NCBI RefSeq assembly: GCF_016862915.1
Contig: NZ_BONW01000016.1
Location: 186,001-250,000, forward strand
Origin: Plantactinospora endophytica
Lineage (GTDB): Bacteria; Actinomycetota; Actinomycetes; Mycobacteriales; Micromonosporaceae
Direction of reading: 5' to 3'
DNA length: 64,000 nt
The notes under the pieces were generated by a model. It ran no database searches, was not told the DNA's origin, and was given only the letters and a program-made list of their open reading frames with translations. Shown here piece after piece: positions 32,328 to 40,219 of the stretch (positions are counted from its first letter, which is position 1; each line of letters opens with the position of its first letter). Position numbers and translations under genes: made by a program.

Positions 32328-34198
32328 GGACCCGGACCAGGGTACGGAAGGCGCTGCGCACCGTACGGCAGCACGCGGCGATCCCGGTGCTCGCCCTGCT
32401 GGCCGGCGCGGCCGGTGCCTATGCGGTGACCATCTCGGTGCCACCGACGTACGAGGCGGTCGCCTCGGTGATGGTGGTACCCGCGAAGGCGGCCGACGGC
32501 GGGGCCCCGAACGGCGTCGACATCAGCGTCGCGCAGAACCTCGCCCCCACGATCGCCCGGCTGGCGGAGTCCCGGCAGGTGGCCACCGACGCGGCGGCCG
32601 CGCTCGGGCTCGCCGAGGAACTGGTGGTGGGGCGGGTGAGCGGTGCCTCCGAACCCGGTCTCCAGATCGTGACGATCCGTGCGACGGCCCGTACCGGCGC
32701 CCAGGCGGCGGCGATCACGAACGCGGTGACCGAGGCGCTGAGCCGCGAGGTCGGTGCGATGCGGATCGGCGGCGACTCCCCGGTTACCGCCGAGCCCTTC
32801 GACCGGGCGGCGCCGCCGCTCACCCCGGAAACGCCGAAGCCGCAGCTCAACCTGTTGCTCGGCGGGTTCGCCGGGCTGCTCGCCGGACTGGCTCTCGCCT
32901 CGCTGCGCAACCGGCTCGACGACCGGCTGCGCCGGCTCGGTCAGACCGAGGAGTACCTCCGCCTGCCGGTGGTCGGCGTGCTGCCGCAACTGCCGCGCCG
33001 GGGCACGGCCAGGGCCGGCGAGACGTACGCCCGCCCGGACGTCGCCGGCACCGTCAAGGGAGCCGTGGCGGCGCTGAGTGTGCTGACCGCGCCCAGCCCC
33101 CGCTGCCGGGTTCTGGTCGTCGGGGTGCACGACACCACCACCGTCGACCTGGTCGCCGGGATCCTGGCACTCGGCCTGGCCGAGCAACTGCACCGGGCGA
33201 CCCTGCTGGAGGGCGAGATCGGCCAGCCGACCCTGGCCGAGGTCTTTCCCGGTTCGGAGCGGTGCACCGTGCAACAGGTAATCGCCGGGGAGCGCCGACC
33301 GGAGCCGCTGGCCGGCTGCGGGTCGCTGTCGGTCGTCCCGGCGGACCCGATCCGGCGTACCTTCGGCGCGGCGCCGCCCCGTGCGGAGCGGATCGGCACG
33401 CTGCTGGACGAACTCGCGGAGGGCGGCGGCGCCGTGGTGGCGACCGCCCCGCCGGTGCTGACCGGTGCCGACCTGCCGGCGCTCGCCCGGCACGCCGACG
33501 CGGTACTGCTGGTCGTGCACGCCAACCGGACCCGCAAGAGCGCGGCGAAGCGGGCGACGCTGCTGCTGCAACGGCTCGACGTACCCCTGGTCGGAGTGCT
33601 CCTGGTGGGCGGTGCCGACGAGTCGGACAACCCGGTCTCCTCGGCCTGGCCGGCGGTGCGGGCGGCGCGGCCGGTACCGCACCACGACCCTGCCCCCGAT
33701 CCGGCGGGCACGCCGACCCGCCGGCCACGCCCGGCCCGCACGCCGCTCGCGCCGGTACCGGCGCCGGCCGGTCGGACGGCTTCCGTCGCACGCCCGGCCG
33801 CGCCGGCCGGTGGCCCGGCTCCGGGCACCACTCGCCCGGTCGTACCGGCCGGCGGGCGCGATCCGGCCGTCACCGGTCCGGACCGGGTTGCCCCGGTTCC
33901 GGTCGGAACTGCCATCGGTCCGGATGGGGTTGCCCCGGTTCCGGTCGGAGCTCCCGCCGGTTCGGGCCGGGTTGCCCCGGTTCCGGTCGGAGCTTCCGCC
34001 GGCCCCGACGATCACATGCCGGACCAGGGCTGGCCGGAACCCTCGTCCGCCTTCGACGCGGACCTGCCGATCCTGGCCAGGTTCCGGGCGGCCATGCAGC
34101 GGCAACCGTCGTCAGCGGTGCTTCCGTGGGTCGGCTCCCCGGGGCCGACCGTGCCGCACACGTCCCGACGTCCCAACCGAGATCTGGAGAAACCATGA
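32324..34198 (+). CDS. Wzz-like chain-length protein with degenerate BY-kinase domain
   Basis: 624 aa from ATG 32324. TM1 (about 16-38) and TM2 (about 175-194) bracket an extracytoplasmic Wzz region (YEAVASVMVVPA through RAAPPLTPETPKP), the last part being the Pro-rich segment before TM2. The cytoplasmic region (about 215-460) resembles a BY-type tyrosine kinase/ParA fold. However, the Walker A site is replaced by VVGVHDTTTVDL with no GK[ST], so ATP binding is doubtful. The late block DAVLLVVHANRTRKSAAKRA is retained. The C-terminal ~160 residues are Pro/Arg-rich and contain three 14-residue repeats (VAPVPVG). Controls chain length or assembly of the Wzy polymer. A pseudo-kinase role is inferred. 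Confidence 0.82.
   Translation: MRTRTRVRKALRTVRQHAAIPVLALLAGAAGAYAVTISVPPTYEAVASVMVVPAKAADGGAPNGVDISVAQNLAPTIARLAESRQVATDAAAALGLAEELVVGRVSGASEPGLQIVTIRATARTGAQAAAITNAVTEALSREVGAMRIGGDSPVTAEPFDRAAPPLTPETPKPQLNLLLGGFAGLLAGLALASLRNRLDDRLRRLGQTEEYLRLPVVGVLPQLPRRGTARAGETYARPDVAGTVKGAVAALSVLTAPSPRCRVLVVGVHDTTTVDLVAGILALGLAEQLHRATLLEGEIGQPTLAEVFPGSERCTVQQVIAGERRPEPLAGCGSLSVVPADPIRRTFGAAPPRAERIGTLLDELAEGGGAVVATAPPVLTGADLPALARHADAVLLVVHANRTRKSAAKRATLLLQRLDVPLVGVLLVGGADESDNPVSSAWPAVRAARPVPHHDPAPDPAGTPTRRPRPARTPLAPVPAPAGRTASVARPAAPAGGPAPGTTRPVVPAGGRDPAVTGPDRVAPVPVGTAIGPDGVAPVPVGAPAGSGRVAPVPVGASAGPDDHMPDQGWPEPSSAFDADLPILARFRAAMQRQPSSAVLPWVGSPGPTVPHTSRRPNRDLEKP
33878..34003 (+). repeat. Three 42-bp in-frame tandem repeats in the chain-length gene
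   Basis: Units at 33878-33919, 33920-33961 and 33962-34003 share a GGGTTGCCCCGGTTCCGGTC core and encode a 14-residue repeat containing VAPVPVG. The unit length is a multiple of three, so copy number can change without frameshift. Confidence 0.85.
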
Positions 34199-35058
34199 GC
34201 GAGACCCTGGTGCCGACCCAACCGTCGGGCCGTACCCTCGACGATCCGCGAGAGCTCTACAGCGACCTGTTGAAGAAGGCCCTCACCAGGTACGCCTTCG
34301 GCGAGACGTGGCAGCCGTTCACGCCCCGCCCCGGCCGGCTGCGAAGCGTGCTGTTCCGCCAGGGACAGCGGCTGCTGCGTCGACGCGGACTGGATCTGGT
34401 GTGCCGGTTCCCGTTCGACCCGGAGGCCCGGGCCAACGGCCGCGACTGGCCGCCGGACGCGGAGACCATGGTCGGGCTGCGCCGCCTCGACAACGTCGAA
34501 CGGTGCGTCCTGGACGTCCTCCGGCAGCAGGTGCCCGGTGACCTGATCGAGACCGGGGTCTGGCGGGGCGGCACCACCATCTTCATGCGTGCGCTGCTGG
34601 CCGCGTACGGCGACCGGGAGCGGGTGGTGTGGGTCGCCGACTCGTTCCGGGGCCTGCCCCGGCCGCAGGCGCACCGGACCGAGGACGTCGAGGACGCGTT
34701 GTGGCAGGTGCCCTTCCTCGCGGTACCGCTGCACCAGGTGCAGGAGAACTTCCGCCGCTACGGACTCCTCGACGACCAGGTCAGGTTCCTGCCGGGGTGG
34801 TTCGAGGACACCCTGCCGGACGCACCGGTCCAGCGGATCGCGGTGATGCGGCTCGACGGGGACCTCTACGACTCCACAAGCGTGGCGCTGCGGTCCCTGT
34901 ATCCCAAGCTGTCGGTCGGCGGGTACGTGATCGTCGACGACTACCACGCCGTACGCGGCTGCCGGCAGGCGGTCGACGACTTCCGGGCCGAGTACGGCAT
35001 CACCGACGAACTGGTCTCGGTGGACTGGACCTGCCGCTACTGGCAGCGCACCCGCTGA
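34195..35058 (+). CDS. TylF/macrocin-type O-methyltransferase family protein
   Basis: 287 aa from ATG 34195 (4-nt overlap). The SAM-binding region LIETGVWRGGTTIFMRALL (about 118-136), then VVWVADSFRGLPRP and the metal/catalytic-type block MRLDGDLYDSTSVALRSLYP and GGYVIVDDYHAVRGC match the TylF family of sugar O-methyltransferases, whose conserved Asp residues bind Mg2+. It is the last gene of the rightward operon and is followed by a hairpin. It probably O-methylates a polymer sugar or a lipid-linked intermediate. Confidence 0.86.
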   Translation: MSETLVPTQPSGRTLDDPRELYSDLLKKALTRYAFGETWQPFTPRPGRLRSVLFRQGQRLLRRRGLDLVCRFPFDPEARANGRDWPPDAETMVGLRRLDNVERCVLDVLRQQVPGDLIETGVWRGGTTIFMRALLAAYGDRERVVWVADSFRGLPRPQAHRTEDVEDALWQVPFLAVPLHQVQENFRRYGLLDDQVRFLPGWFEDTLPDAPVQRIAVMRLDGDLYDSTSVALRSLYPKLSVGGYVIVDDYHAVRGCRQAVDDFRAEYGITDELVSVDWTCRYWQRTR

Positions 35059-35072
35059 CGGCCCCCGTATTG

Positions 35073-35106
35073 CTGGGCGGCAGCGCCGACCGGTGCCGCC
35101 GCCCAG
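35073..35106. terminator. Hairpin after the exopolysaccharide operon
   Basis: CTGGGCGGCAGC pairs with GCCGCCGCCCAG at 11 of 12 positions around a short loop, 15 bp past the O-methyltransferase stop. Likely end of the rightward operon. Confidence 0.7.
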
Positions 35107-35278
35107 GCTCCGTGCGGTCCGGCCAGTCCTGATCCGGCTGCCGGTCCGTCGAGTCCCTTTTCAGCCGTCCGGCGCACCCGCACCGACCACCGTGTCACCT
35201 CTACCACCACGTCGCACTGTATGGTTTGCAGATCTGGCCGGCGGTCCCGCGTCGGCGGGCCGAGACGTCGAGGGTGAC

Positions 35279-36133
35279 ATGGAGTTCTTGAGCAGTCCCG
35301 AGCTGTGGGTCGCGTTCGCGACGCTGCTGCTGCTGGAAGTCGTGCTGGGCATCGACAACGTCGTGTTCATCTCGATCCTGGCCGGCCGGCTGCCCGAGCA
35401 CCAGCAGGCCCGGGCCCGCACCATCGGCCTGTCGTTGGCCCTGATAACCCGGCTGCTGTTGCTGGCGTCACTGTCCTGGGTGATCGGGCTGACCGCGCCG
35501 CTGTTCACGGTCTGGGGACAGGAGATCTCCGGCCGTGACCTGATCCTGTTACTGGGCGGCCTGTTCCTGCTCGGCAAGGCGACCTACGAGATCCACGAGC
35601 ATCTGGAGGGCGCCGAACATGGCTCCTCCGGCCGGGCGACGGCGTCGTTCGCCGGGGTGATCGCCCAGATCCTCGTCCTCGACATCGTCTTCTCGCTCGA
35701 CTCCGTGATCACTGCCGTGGGCATGGTGGACGAGCTGTTCATCATGGTGGCCGCCGTCGTGGTGGCGATGGTGATCATGCTGGTGTCGGCCGGTACGGTG
35801 AGCCGGTTCGTCAACACACATCCGACGGTCAAGATGCTGGCCCTGTCGTTCCTGCTCCTCATCGGCGCCAGCCTGATCGCCGAGGGCTTCGACCAGCACA
35901 TCCCCAAGGGCTACGTGTACGGCCCGATCGCGTTCTCGATCTTCGTCGAGTTCCTCAACCTCCGGGTACGGGCCCGCCAGCAGCGGCGCGCGGCGCAGCC
36001 CGTGCACCTGCACCCCACGTACGTCAAGTCCCGGCAGACGACGACCGACACCCCGGCCGAGCCGCCGACCGAGAACCCCACCGAGAGCGCGGCCGAGCCG
36101 CCGACCGAGAGCGCGACCGCTTCGCGCGACTGA
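35279..36133 (+). CDS. TerC-family integral membrane protein
   Basis: 284 aa from ATG 35279 with CGAGGGTGAC just upstream; the frame is open further 5' but without a better start. Seven or so hydrophobic helices carry the family's paired acidic metal motifs: LEVVLGIDNVVFIS near the N-terminus and LDIVFSLDSVITAVG in the middle. TerC/Alx-type proteins act in Mn2+ export or metalation of exported proteins and in tellurite resistance. The C-terminal ~55 residues are hydrophilic with EPPTEN/EPPTES repeats and should be cytoplasmic and disordered. Independent of the exopolysaccharide operon, from which a hairpin separates it. Confidence 0.88.
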   Translation: MEFLSSPELWVAFATLLLLEVVLGIDNVVFISILAGRLPEHQQARARTIGLSLALITRLLLLASLSWVIGLTAPLFTVWGQEISGRDLILLLGGLFLLGKATYEIHEHLEGAEHGSSGRATASFAGVIAQILVLDIVFSLDSVITAVGMVDELFIMVAAVVVAMVIMLVSAGTVSRFVNTHPTVKMLALSFLLLIGASLIAEGFDQHIPKGYVYGPIAFSIFVEFLNLRVRARQQRRAAQPVHLHPTYVKSRQTTTDTPAEPPTENPTESAAEPPTESATASRD

Positions 36134-36212
36134 GTCCGCCACAGCCGCACCGAAGCCCGGTCCCGGCCCGGCGGACGCTGTCCGGCGAGCCGGGTTCCGG
36201 CTCGCCGGACCG

Positions 36213-36698
36213 GTGGTCGAAGGACGCGGGACAGCGGTACGTGCGGCTGTAAAGTTCCGGGAGGGGAGCCCGGCCGAGGCAGGGAGGTGGACCATCGACC
36301 AGACCGTGCTGCGCATCGGGGAGGTGGCCGCCCAGGCGGGCGTGTCGCCGCGCACCGTCGACTTCTACACCAGTCTCGGCCTGATCACCCCGGCGGCCCG
36401 CACCGGCGGCAACTACCGGCTCTACAGCCCCGAGGTGGTCGAGCGGATCGCCACGATCCGTACCTTGGAGAGCCACGGCGTGCCGTTGCAGGAGATCGCG
36501 GCGGCGCTGCGGCAACCGGTCGGCGAGGATCTCGACGCCAAGCTCGGCCAGCTCGACGACGCCCTGCACGCACTCCAGGCCGCCGCCCGGCACAGTGACG
36601 AGCACGCCAACGGCCTGCTGACCGCGATCACCGCCCGGGCCCACGCGCTCATCACCACCGCCCTGGACCTCACCGCCGGACTACCGCCACCCGGCTGA
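36213..36698 (+). CDS. MerR-family transcriptional regulator
   Basis: 161 aa if started at GTG 36213; a GTG at 36305 would give a 131-aa protein beginning VLRIGEVAAQAG, nearer the usual family start. Neither has a well-spaced ribosome site, so the start is open. The winged helix-turn-helix is clear: LRIGEVAAQAGVSPRTVDFY, then GLITPAARTGGNYRLYSPEV. A C-terminal coiled coil (about 105-150) would dimerise it. No metal-binding Cys cluster is present, so it probably senses an organic or redox signal. It lies 79 bp downstream of TerC on the same strand. Confidence 0.85.
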   Translation: MVEGRGTAVRAAVKFREGSPAEAGRWTIDQTVLRIGEVAAQAGVSPRTVDFYTSLGLITPAARTGGNYRLYSPEVVERIATIRTLESHGVPLQEIAAALRQPVGEDLDAKLGQLDDALHALQAAARHSDEHANGLLTAITARAHALITTALDLTAGLPPPG

Positions 36699-36767
36699 CA
36701 ACGGCTCCGTGCTTCCGCGCACCTCGGGACGAACGGATGCCCATCCGCGCGCCGAGACCGAAGGGTG

Positions 36768-36795
36768 CGGTCCGGCCCGCAGCAGGGCCGGACCG
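36768..36795. terminator. Bidirectional hairpin terminator
   Basis: CGGTCCGGCCC (36768-36778) pairs perfectly with GGGCCGGACCG (36785-36795) over a 6-nt loop GCAGCA. Lies between the MerR gene and the convergent amidohydrolase remnant. Confidence 0.78.
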
Positions 36796-36813
36796 GGGAG
36801 GACAGCGTCGGGC

Positions 36814-37080
36814 TCAGTCTCCTGGCTGGGCCGAGCCGGCCTCCCAGTCGGTGTACGTGTAGGGGTCTTCGCCCACCTTCGTCTCTGGCACGTGCGGGTT
36901 CATGCCCTTCGTCCAGACGTCCCGGCCCATCGTCTCGACCAGGTACTCGGCGGTCCGTTCCACCTCGCGGCGGGCCCGTCCCAGGTCGACGCCGACCAGC
37001 CGGTGCTCGTGCTTGACCAGTCGGCCGTCGACCAGGACGGTCTGCACGTCGGCGCGCTGCGCCTGGAAAGCCACGTGGCG
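36814..37080 (-). pseudogene. Remnant C-terminus of an amidohydrolase-family enzyme
   Basis: A leftward frame ends at the TGA 36814-36816 and encodes HVAFQAQRADVQTVLVDGRL (20 residues shown), then VGVDLGRARREVERTAEYLV and a DPYTYTDWEAG-like end. The 'VDTVLVDGRVVK...DLGRARR' style is the characteristic C-terminus of metal-dependent amidohydrolases (cytosine/guanine deaminase superfamily). The catalytic barrel and all metal ligands are missing and the frame upstream of about 37080 loses similarity, so this is the ~88-residue tail of a gene cut away. The break is about 210 bp from the CRISPR leader, so a deletion or rearrangement at the array boundary is likely. Confidence 0.72.
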
Positions 37081-37290
37081 GAATTGTGAGTGACGCTTCG
37101 TCCGTCCAACGGACGGTGCCGGGACGCAGATCCGAGCGGTGCCGTGCGTGGGCCGGTTCCTCCGGGAAGCTACAGCGGACATTCCGGAGCTGGAAGGTCA
37201 AGCCACGGCCTGCGGCGTGCTGGCCGTGTACGCTGCCCCCAGCCTTCGAATCATCGCGCACCACCGCCGTCGGCCTATCGCCATGGAGGC

Positions 37291-37356
37291 ATGATCTTGC
37301 AAACGAAAGTGAATAAAATCGTCGTACTTGATCTCTAGGGCCGCAGGTCAAGAAGT
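37291..37356 (+). promoter_or_regulatory. CRISPR leader of array 1
   Basis: 66 bp ahead of the first repeat, AT-richer than its surroundings and ungapped-alignable with 40449-40514 ahead of array 2 (about 55 of 66 identical). The most conserved part is the repeat-proximal GCCGCAGGTCAAGAAGT. It marks the leader end, so array 1 is read rightward and new spacers enter at 37357. Confidence 0.8.
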
Positions 37357-38471
37357 CTGCTCCCCGCGCACGCGGGGGTGATCCCCGCCCGGGACAGGCT
37401 TCGGGACATCTGCTTGCCCTGCTCCCCGCGCACGCGGGGGTGATCCCGGCGTCTGCCTCCTGGAGCTGCCCGAGGCGGACTGCTCCCCGCGCACGCGGGG
37501 GTGATCCGGCTGGGCGCTTCACCCGGTGGTCTGCGGCCCCCTGCTCCCCGCGCACGCGGGGTTGATCCGTCCCCCTCTGCACCCTCGGCCAGCAGCCAGC
37601 GCTGCTCCCCGCGCACGCGGGGTTGATCCGAGGCGTCCACGTCTCGGCTGGCCGCGACCGCCCTGCTCCCCGCGCACGCGGGGTTGATCCTGCCGAGCGT
37701 CCGGAAGACCGCGCGGACCTGCTCTGCTCCCCGCGCACGCGGGGTTGATCCGATTCAGAAGGGGGCGCGCGTTGGCAACCACCGCTCGCGGGGTTGATCC
37801 TCGTGCTCGGCACACCCCTGGAGGCAGACGACACTGCTCCCCGCGCACGCGGGGTTGATCCGTAGTGCGCGCTGACTTCGCGCGGGCTAACGAACTGCTC
37901 CCCGCGCACGCGGGGTTGATCCCTGTACGAGCGCACCTCAGCCTGTTGGTGCTGGCTGTTCCCCGCGCACGCGGGGTTGATCCCGAAACCCGAACCGAGG
38001 AGACGGACACCGTCACCTGCTCCCCGCGCACGCGGGGTTGATCCCAACAGCATGTTGGACTGCCACCAGGTGGTGGACTGCTCCCCGCGCACGCGGGGTT
38101 GATCCGATCGGCTGGTCGCGACGGATCTCCCGCGCCGCCTGCTCCCCGCGCACGCGGGGTTGATCCCCGGGATCCGCAGACCGGGCACCAGTGCCGGTCC
38201 TGCTCCCCGCGCACGCGGGGTTGATCCCTGCCGACCGTGGTCACCGGCGCGGCCGTCGTCCTGCTCCCCGCGCACGCGGGGTTGATCCCGGCGGCAGCGG
38301 CGCGGACATCGCCGCTGGCGTCTGCTCCCCGCGCACGCGGGGTTGATCCCCGGGTGCGACAGTCGCATGAGGACTGGGTGCACTGCTCCCCGCGCACGCG
38401 GGAATGATCCAGGGTGCCCCGGACCTGTCGAAGCTGCTCCGCTCGTGCGCCCGTGTCCGTGGGGATGATCC
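37357..38471 (+). CRISPR. Type I-E-like CRISPR array 1, 19 repeats and 18 spacers
   Basis: 28-bp repeats beginning CTGCTCCCCGCGCACGCGGG and ending TGATCC, with an inner hairpin (CCCCGCG/CGCGGGG), of the actinobacterial I-E type. Period 61 bp (28 + 33), starts at 37357, 37419, 37480, 37541 and so on to 38444. The first three repeats end GGGGGTGATCC. Repeats 4-17, except for the damaged ones, end GGGGTTGATCC. The repeat at 38383 ends GGAATGATCC. Repeat 8 (about 37783-37800) is shortened by loss of its 5' half, repeat 11 (37956) has CTGTTCC, and the last (38444-38471) is degenerate, marking the old end. No spacer is obviously repeated or matched within the window. No cas gene is in the window. 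Confidence 0.96.
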
Positions 38472-38584
38472 GGTGGCGGAGTACGGGGCGGCGAGGCATC
38501 CGGCGTGCTTCCCGCCAATACCAGGATCGTCGCCCGCCCCGGATCGGGGAGGCGATCCGGGGCGGGTGGGGGCGATAAGGCAAG

Positions 38585-38863
38585 TCAGCGACGGCGGGGA
38601 AGCCAGTACAGGATCTGTCCGGCGATCAGCGCTGCATGGGTGTCGGGCAGTTCTTCCAGCGCGCGGGCCAGGTGCGCGCCGAGGTAGACCATCAGCCCAA
38701 CCCGGTCACCCCGGAAAGAGGTCAGGAGTGCCAGGCGGGCGTGCCGGCACGGCCAGGGGGCGGCGCAGGCGTGGCAGGCGTACGCCCGCGTCGGGAGATG
38801 GTGTGCGCTCCGGGCGTGCTTCCGCCGTACGTGTCGGTACCAACGCTCCTGTGGGCCTATCAC
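38585..38863 (-). CDS. Small Cys-motif protein of the XRE/DUF397 neighbourhood
   Basis: 92 aa from GTG 38863. It has an N-terminal basic part (WYRHVRRKHARSAHHLPTR), a CxxC-x5-C cluster (ACHACAAPWPC) followed by RHARLALL, then a helical end. Actinomycete proteins with this HxxxxYxCxxCxxxWPC layout are common next to XRE/DUF5753 genes and are often database-labelled 'flavin reductase' without clear basis (recalled, not checked). A small zinc-binding role is possible. It follows the 127-aa gene by 3 nt on the same strand, so they form a two-gene leftward operon divergent from the XRE gene. Function unknown. Confidence 0.62.
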   Translation of the reverse strand: MIGPQERWYRHVRRKHARSAHHLPTRAYACHACAAPWPCRHARLALLTSFRGDRVGLMVYLGAHLARALEELPDTHAALIAGQILYWLPRRR

Positions 38864-38866
38864 CAG

Positions 38867-39250
38867 TCATGCCCGTTCACCATGCCGGGCGCGGTGCGTC
38901 TGCGCCGAGGCGAGTGTTCCCGCACGCGCGTTCGCCAGATGTGGGCGGGTCGACGCGTCCCAACTGAGTCGTTGATTGGTCACAGCCGCGCGGGTCGGCA
39001 GGGGAGGGGCCTCCGGCGCCAGCGTTTGGATCTCGGCTCGCTCCTTCTCGGTCAGTTCCACCGGCGGCGTCGCGCGGGTAGCGACCCGGTACTTCCGGCG
39101 GGTGAGCCGTGGCACGGGCGATGGCTGGTAGGGCATGGGTATGCGCCCGACCGAGTCCGGACAGCGCCAGCGAAAACCGCAGCGACAGTACCGCCAGAGC
39201 CGCCACCACGCGCGGCGATGGTGAGATTTGGCCTTGCGGCTGAGTTTCAT
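38867..39250 (-). CDS. Small basic protein of unknown function
   Basis: 127 aa from ATG 39250, supported by a strong AAGGGAGGCATC ribosome site. The N-terminal ~35 residues are rich in Trp, Arg and Cys (WWRLWRYCRCGFRWRCPDS), with three cysteines that could bind a metal. The rest is Pro/Thr/Ala-rich with a short helix (LTEKERAEIQTLAPEAP). I recognise no family. It is divergent from the XRE regulator and coupled to the 92-aa Cys-motif gene. The good ribosome site and operon setting are the main evidence that it is real. Confidence 0.6.
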   Translation of the reverse strand: MKLSRKAKSHHRRAWWRLWRYCRCGFRWRCPDSVGRIPMPYQPSPVPRLTRRKYRVATRATPPVELTEKERAEIQTLAPEAPPLPTRAAVTNQRLSWDASTRPHLANARAGTLASAQTHRARHGERA

Positions 39251-39451
39251 GATGCCTCCCTTCGACGAACGAACGTGGTCGGCGCAGCAACCCAGACTCG
39301 GGCTCGGGTGGCTCCGCCCGATGGGCGCCTCCGGTAGCGGTGGAGGGTCGGCCTGTCGGGGCGCCCGAGTCCACTCTGCTCAGAGTTGTGTTCCAAACAC
39401 ACTCCGTTGCAATATGGATTAGGGACGTTCTGGATGTTCTGATGGGAGCAA
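39251..39451. promoter_or_regulatory. Divergent control region with palindrome before the XRE gene
   Basis: 201 bp between the leftward small-protein operon and the XRE regulator. TGTGTTCCAAACACA at 39387-39401 is a perfect inverted repeat (6-bp arms, 3-bp centre), 51 bp before the XRE start, and a good candidate for its operator. The stretch around 39400-39450 is AT-richer and probably contains the promoter. Confidence 0.6.
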
Positions 39452-40219
39452 ATGATGAATCGGGCGTTTTTGGAAGCGATGACCGAGGCAGGTGAGACCC
39501 CCGAGAGTCTGGCCGAGCAAGTTGGTGTGGACCCGAAAACGGCAGCCCGGTGGGTGAGCCCCGGACGAATCCCGCAGTCGCGGCACAGGGCGAAGATCGC
39601 TGACTTGGTGGGCCGGGACGTTGCAGATCTCTGGCCGGACGTATTGAAACGACGGGATCCTGTTTGGTTTCGACCGTGGGCCGACACCGAGCACGAAGCC
39701 GTGTCGCTCCGCTGGTACGAACCGGCGTGGGTACCGGGTGTTCTCCAGACCGAGGCGTACGCGCGGGCGACCCTCGCAGGCGAGATGCTGACCGCCGAGG
39801 AGGTCGACCGCCTCGTGGCCGCACGTCTCCGGCGGCAGTCCATCCTGACCGGGGACCGTCCGCCGCTGCTCGTGGCGGTCTTGGACGAAGCCGTCATACG
39901 GCGGCTTCGTGAAGGTCCGGCCGGGCTCTGCGCCGAACAACTAGAGCGGCTGATCGAGCGTGCTGCGCTGCCCAACGTGGAAATCCACATTGTTCCGACC
40001 GGCATCGGCCTGTATCCGGGGCTGGGCGGCCAGTTCATCATTGCCGAACTGAGCGATGGGCTACGCGCCGGGTACGCCGACAGTCAGGTGGCTGCGCACA
40101 TCGTTGAGGGAGTCGAGGACGTTGCTACGCTGGCGGGTAGATGGGAGAGAATCCGCAGCTTTGCGCTCCCGAGCTCCGCCTCACTGGCACTCATAAAGGA
40201 AGCAGCCCAGCATGGATGA
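39452..40219 (+). CDS. XRE-family regulator with DUF5753 domain
   Basis: 255 aa from ATG 39452 (GGGAGCAA ribosome site; a second ATG follows at once). Residues ~5-55 form the helix-turn-helix (MTEAGETPESLAEQVGVDPK, TAARWVSPGRIPQ). The rest is the DUF5753 effector region, with the typical RWYEPAWVPGVLQTEAYARA, RQSILTGDRPPLLVAVLDEA and NVEIHIVPTGIGLYPGLGG blocks. Such regulators are very numerous in Streptomyces and Micromonospora and usually pair with a DUF397 protein, here overlapping by 8 nt. Some such pairs affect development or antibiotic production. Its own target is probably the local palindrome. Confidence 0.87.
   Translation: MMNRAFLEAMTEAGETPESLAEQVGVDPKTAARWVSPGRIPQSRHRAKIADLVGRDVADLWPDVLKRRDPVWFRPWADTEHEAVSLRWYEPAWVPGVLQTEAYARATLAGEMLTAEEVDRLVAARLRRQSILTGDRPPLLVAVLDEAVIRRLREGPAGLCAEQLERLIERAALPNVEIHIVPTGIGLYPGLGGQFIIAELSDGLRAGYADSQVAAHIVEGVEDVATLAGRWERIRSFALPSSASLALIKEAAQHG

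Noticed and set aside
35107-35278. Manganese (yybP-ykoY type) riboswitch before TerC
   Set aside because: Such elements often precede TerC genes, but the conserved stem-loop motifs are not present in this 170-bp stretch.
37335-38583. Long leftward open frames over CRISPR array 1 with repeated GSTPRARGA-like segments, and similar short frames over array 2
   Set aside because: They are translations of the CRISPR repeats themselves; the repeat period and spacers explain them fully.
38404-39337. Rightward frames of 187 and 233 codons between the CRISPR arrays
   Set aside because: They oppose the better-supported leftward small genes (Cys motif, strong ribosome site) and start inside the CRISPR array.
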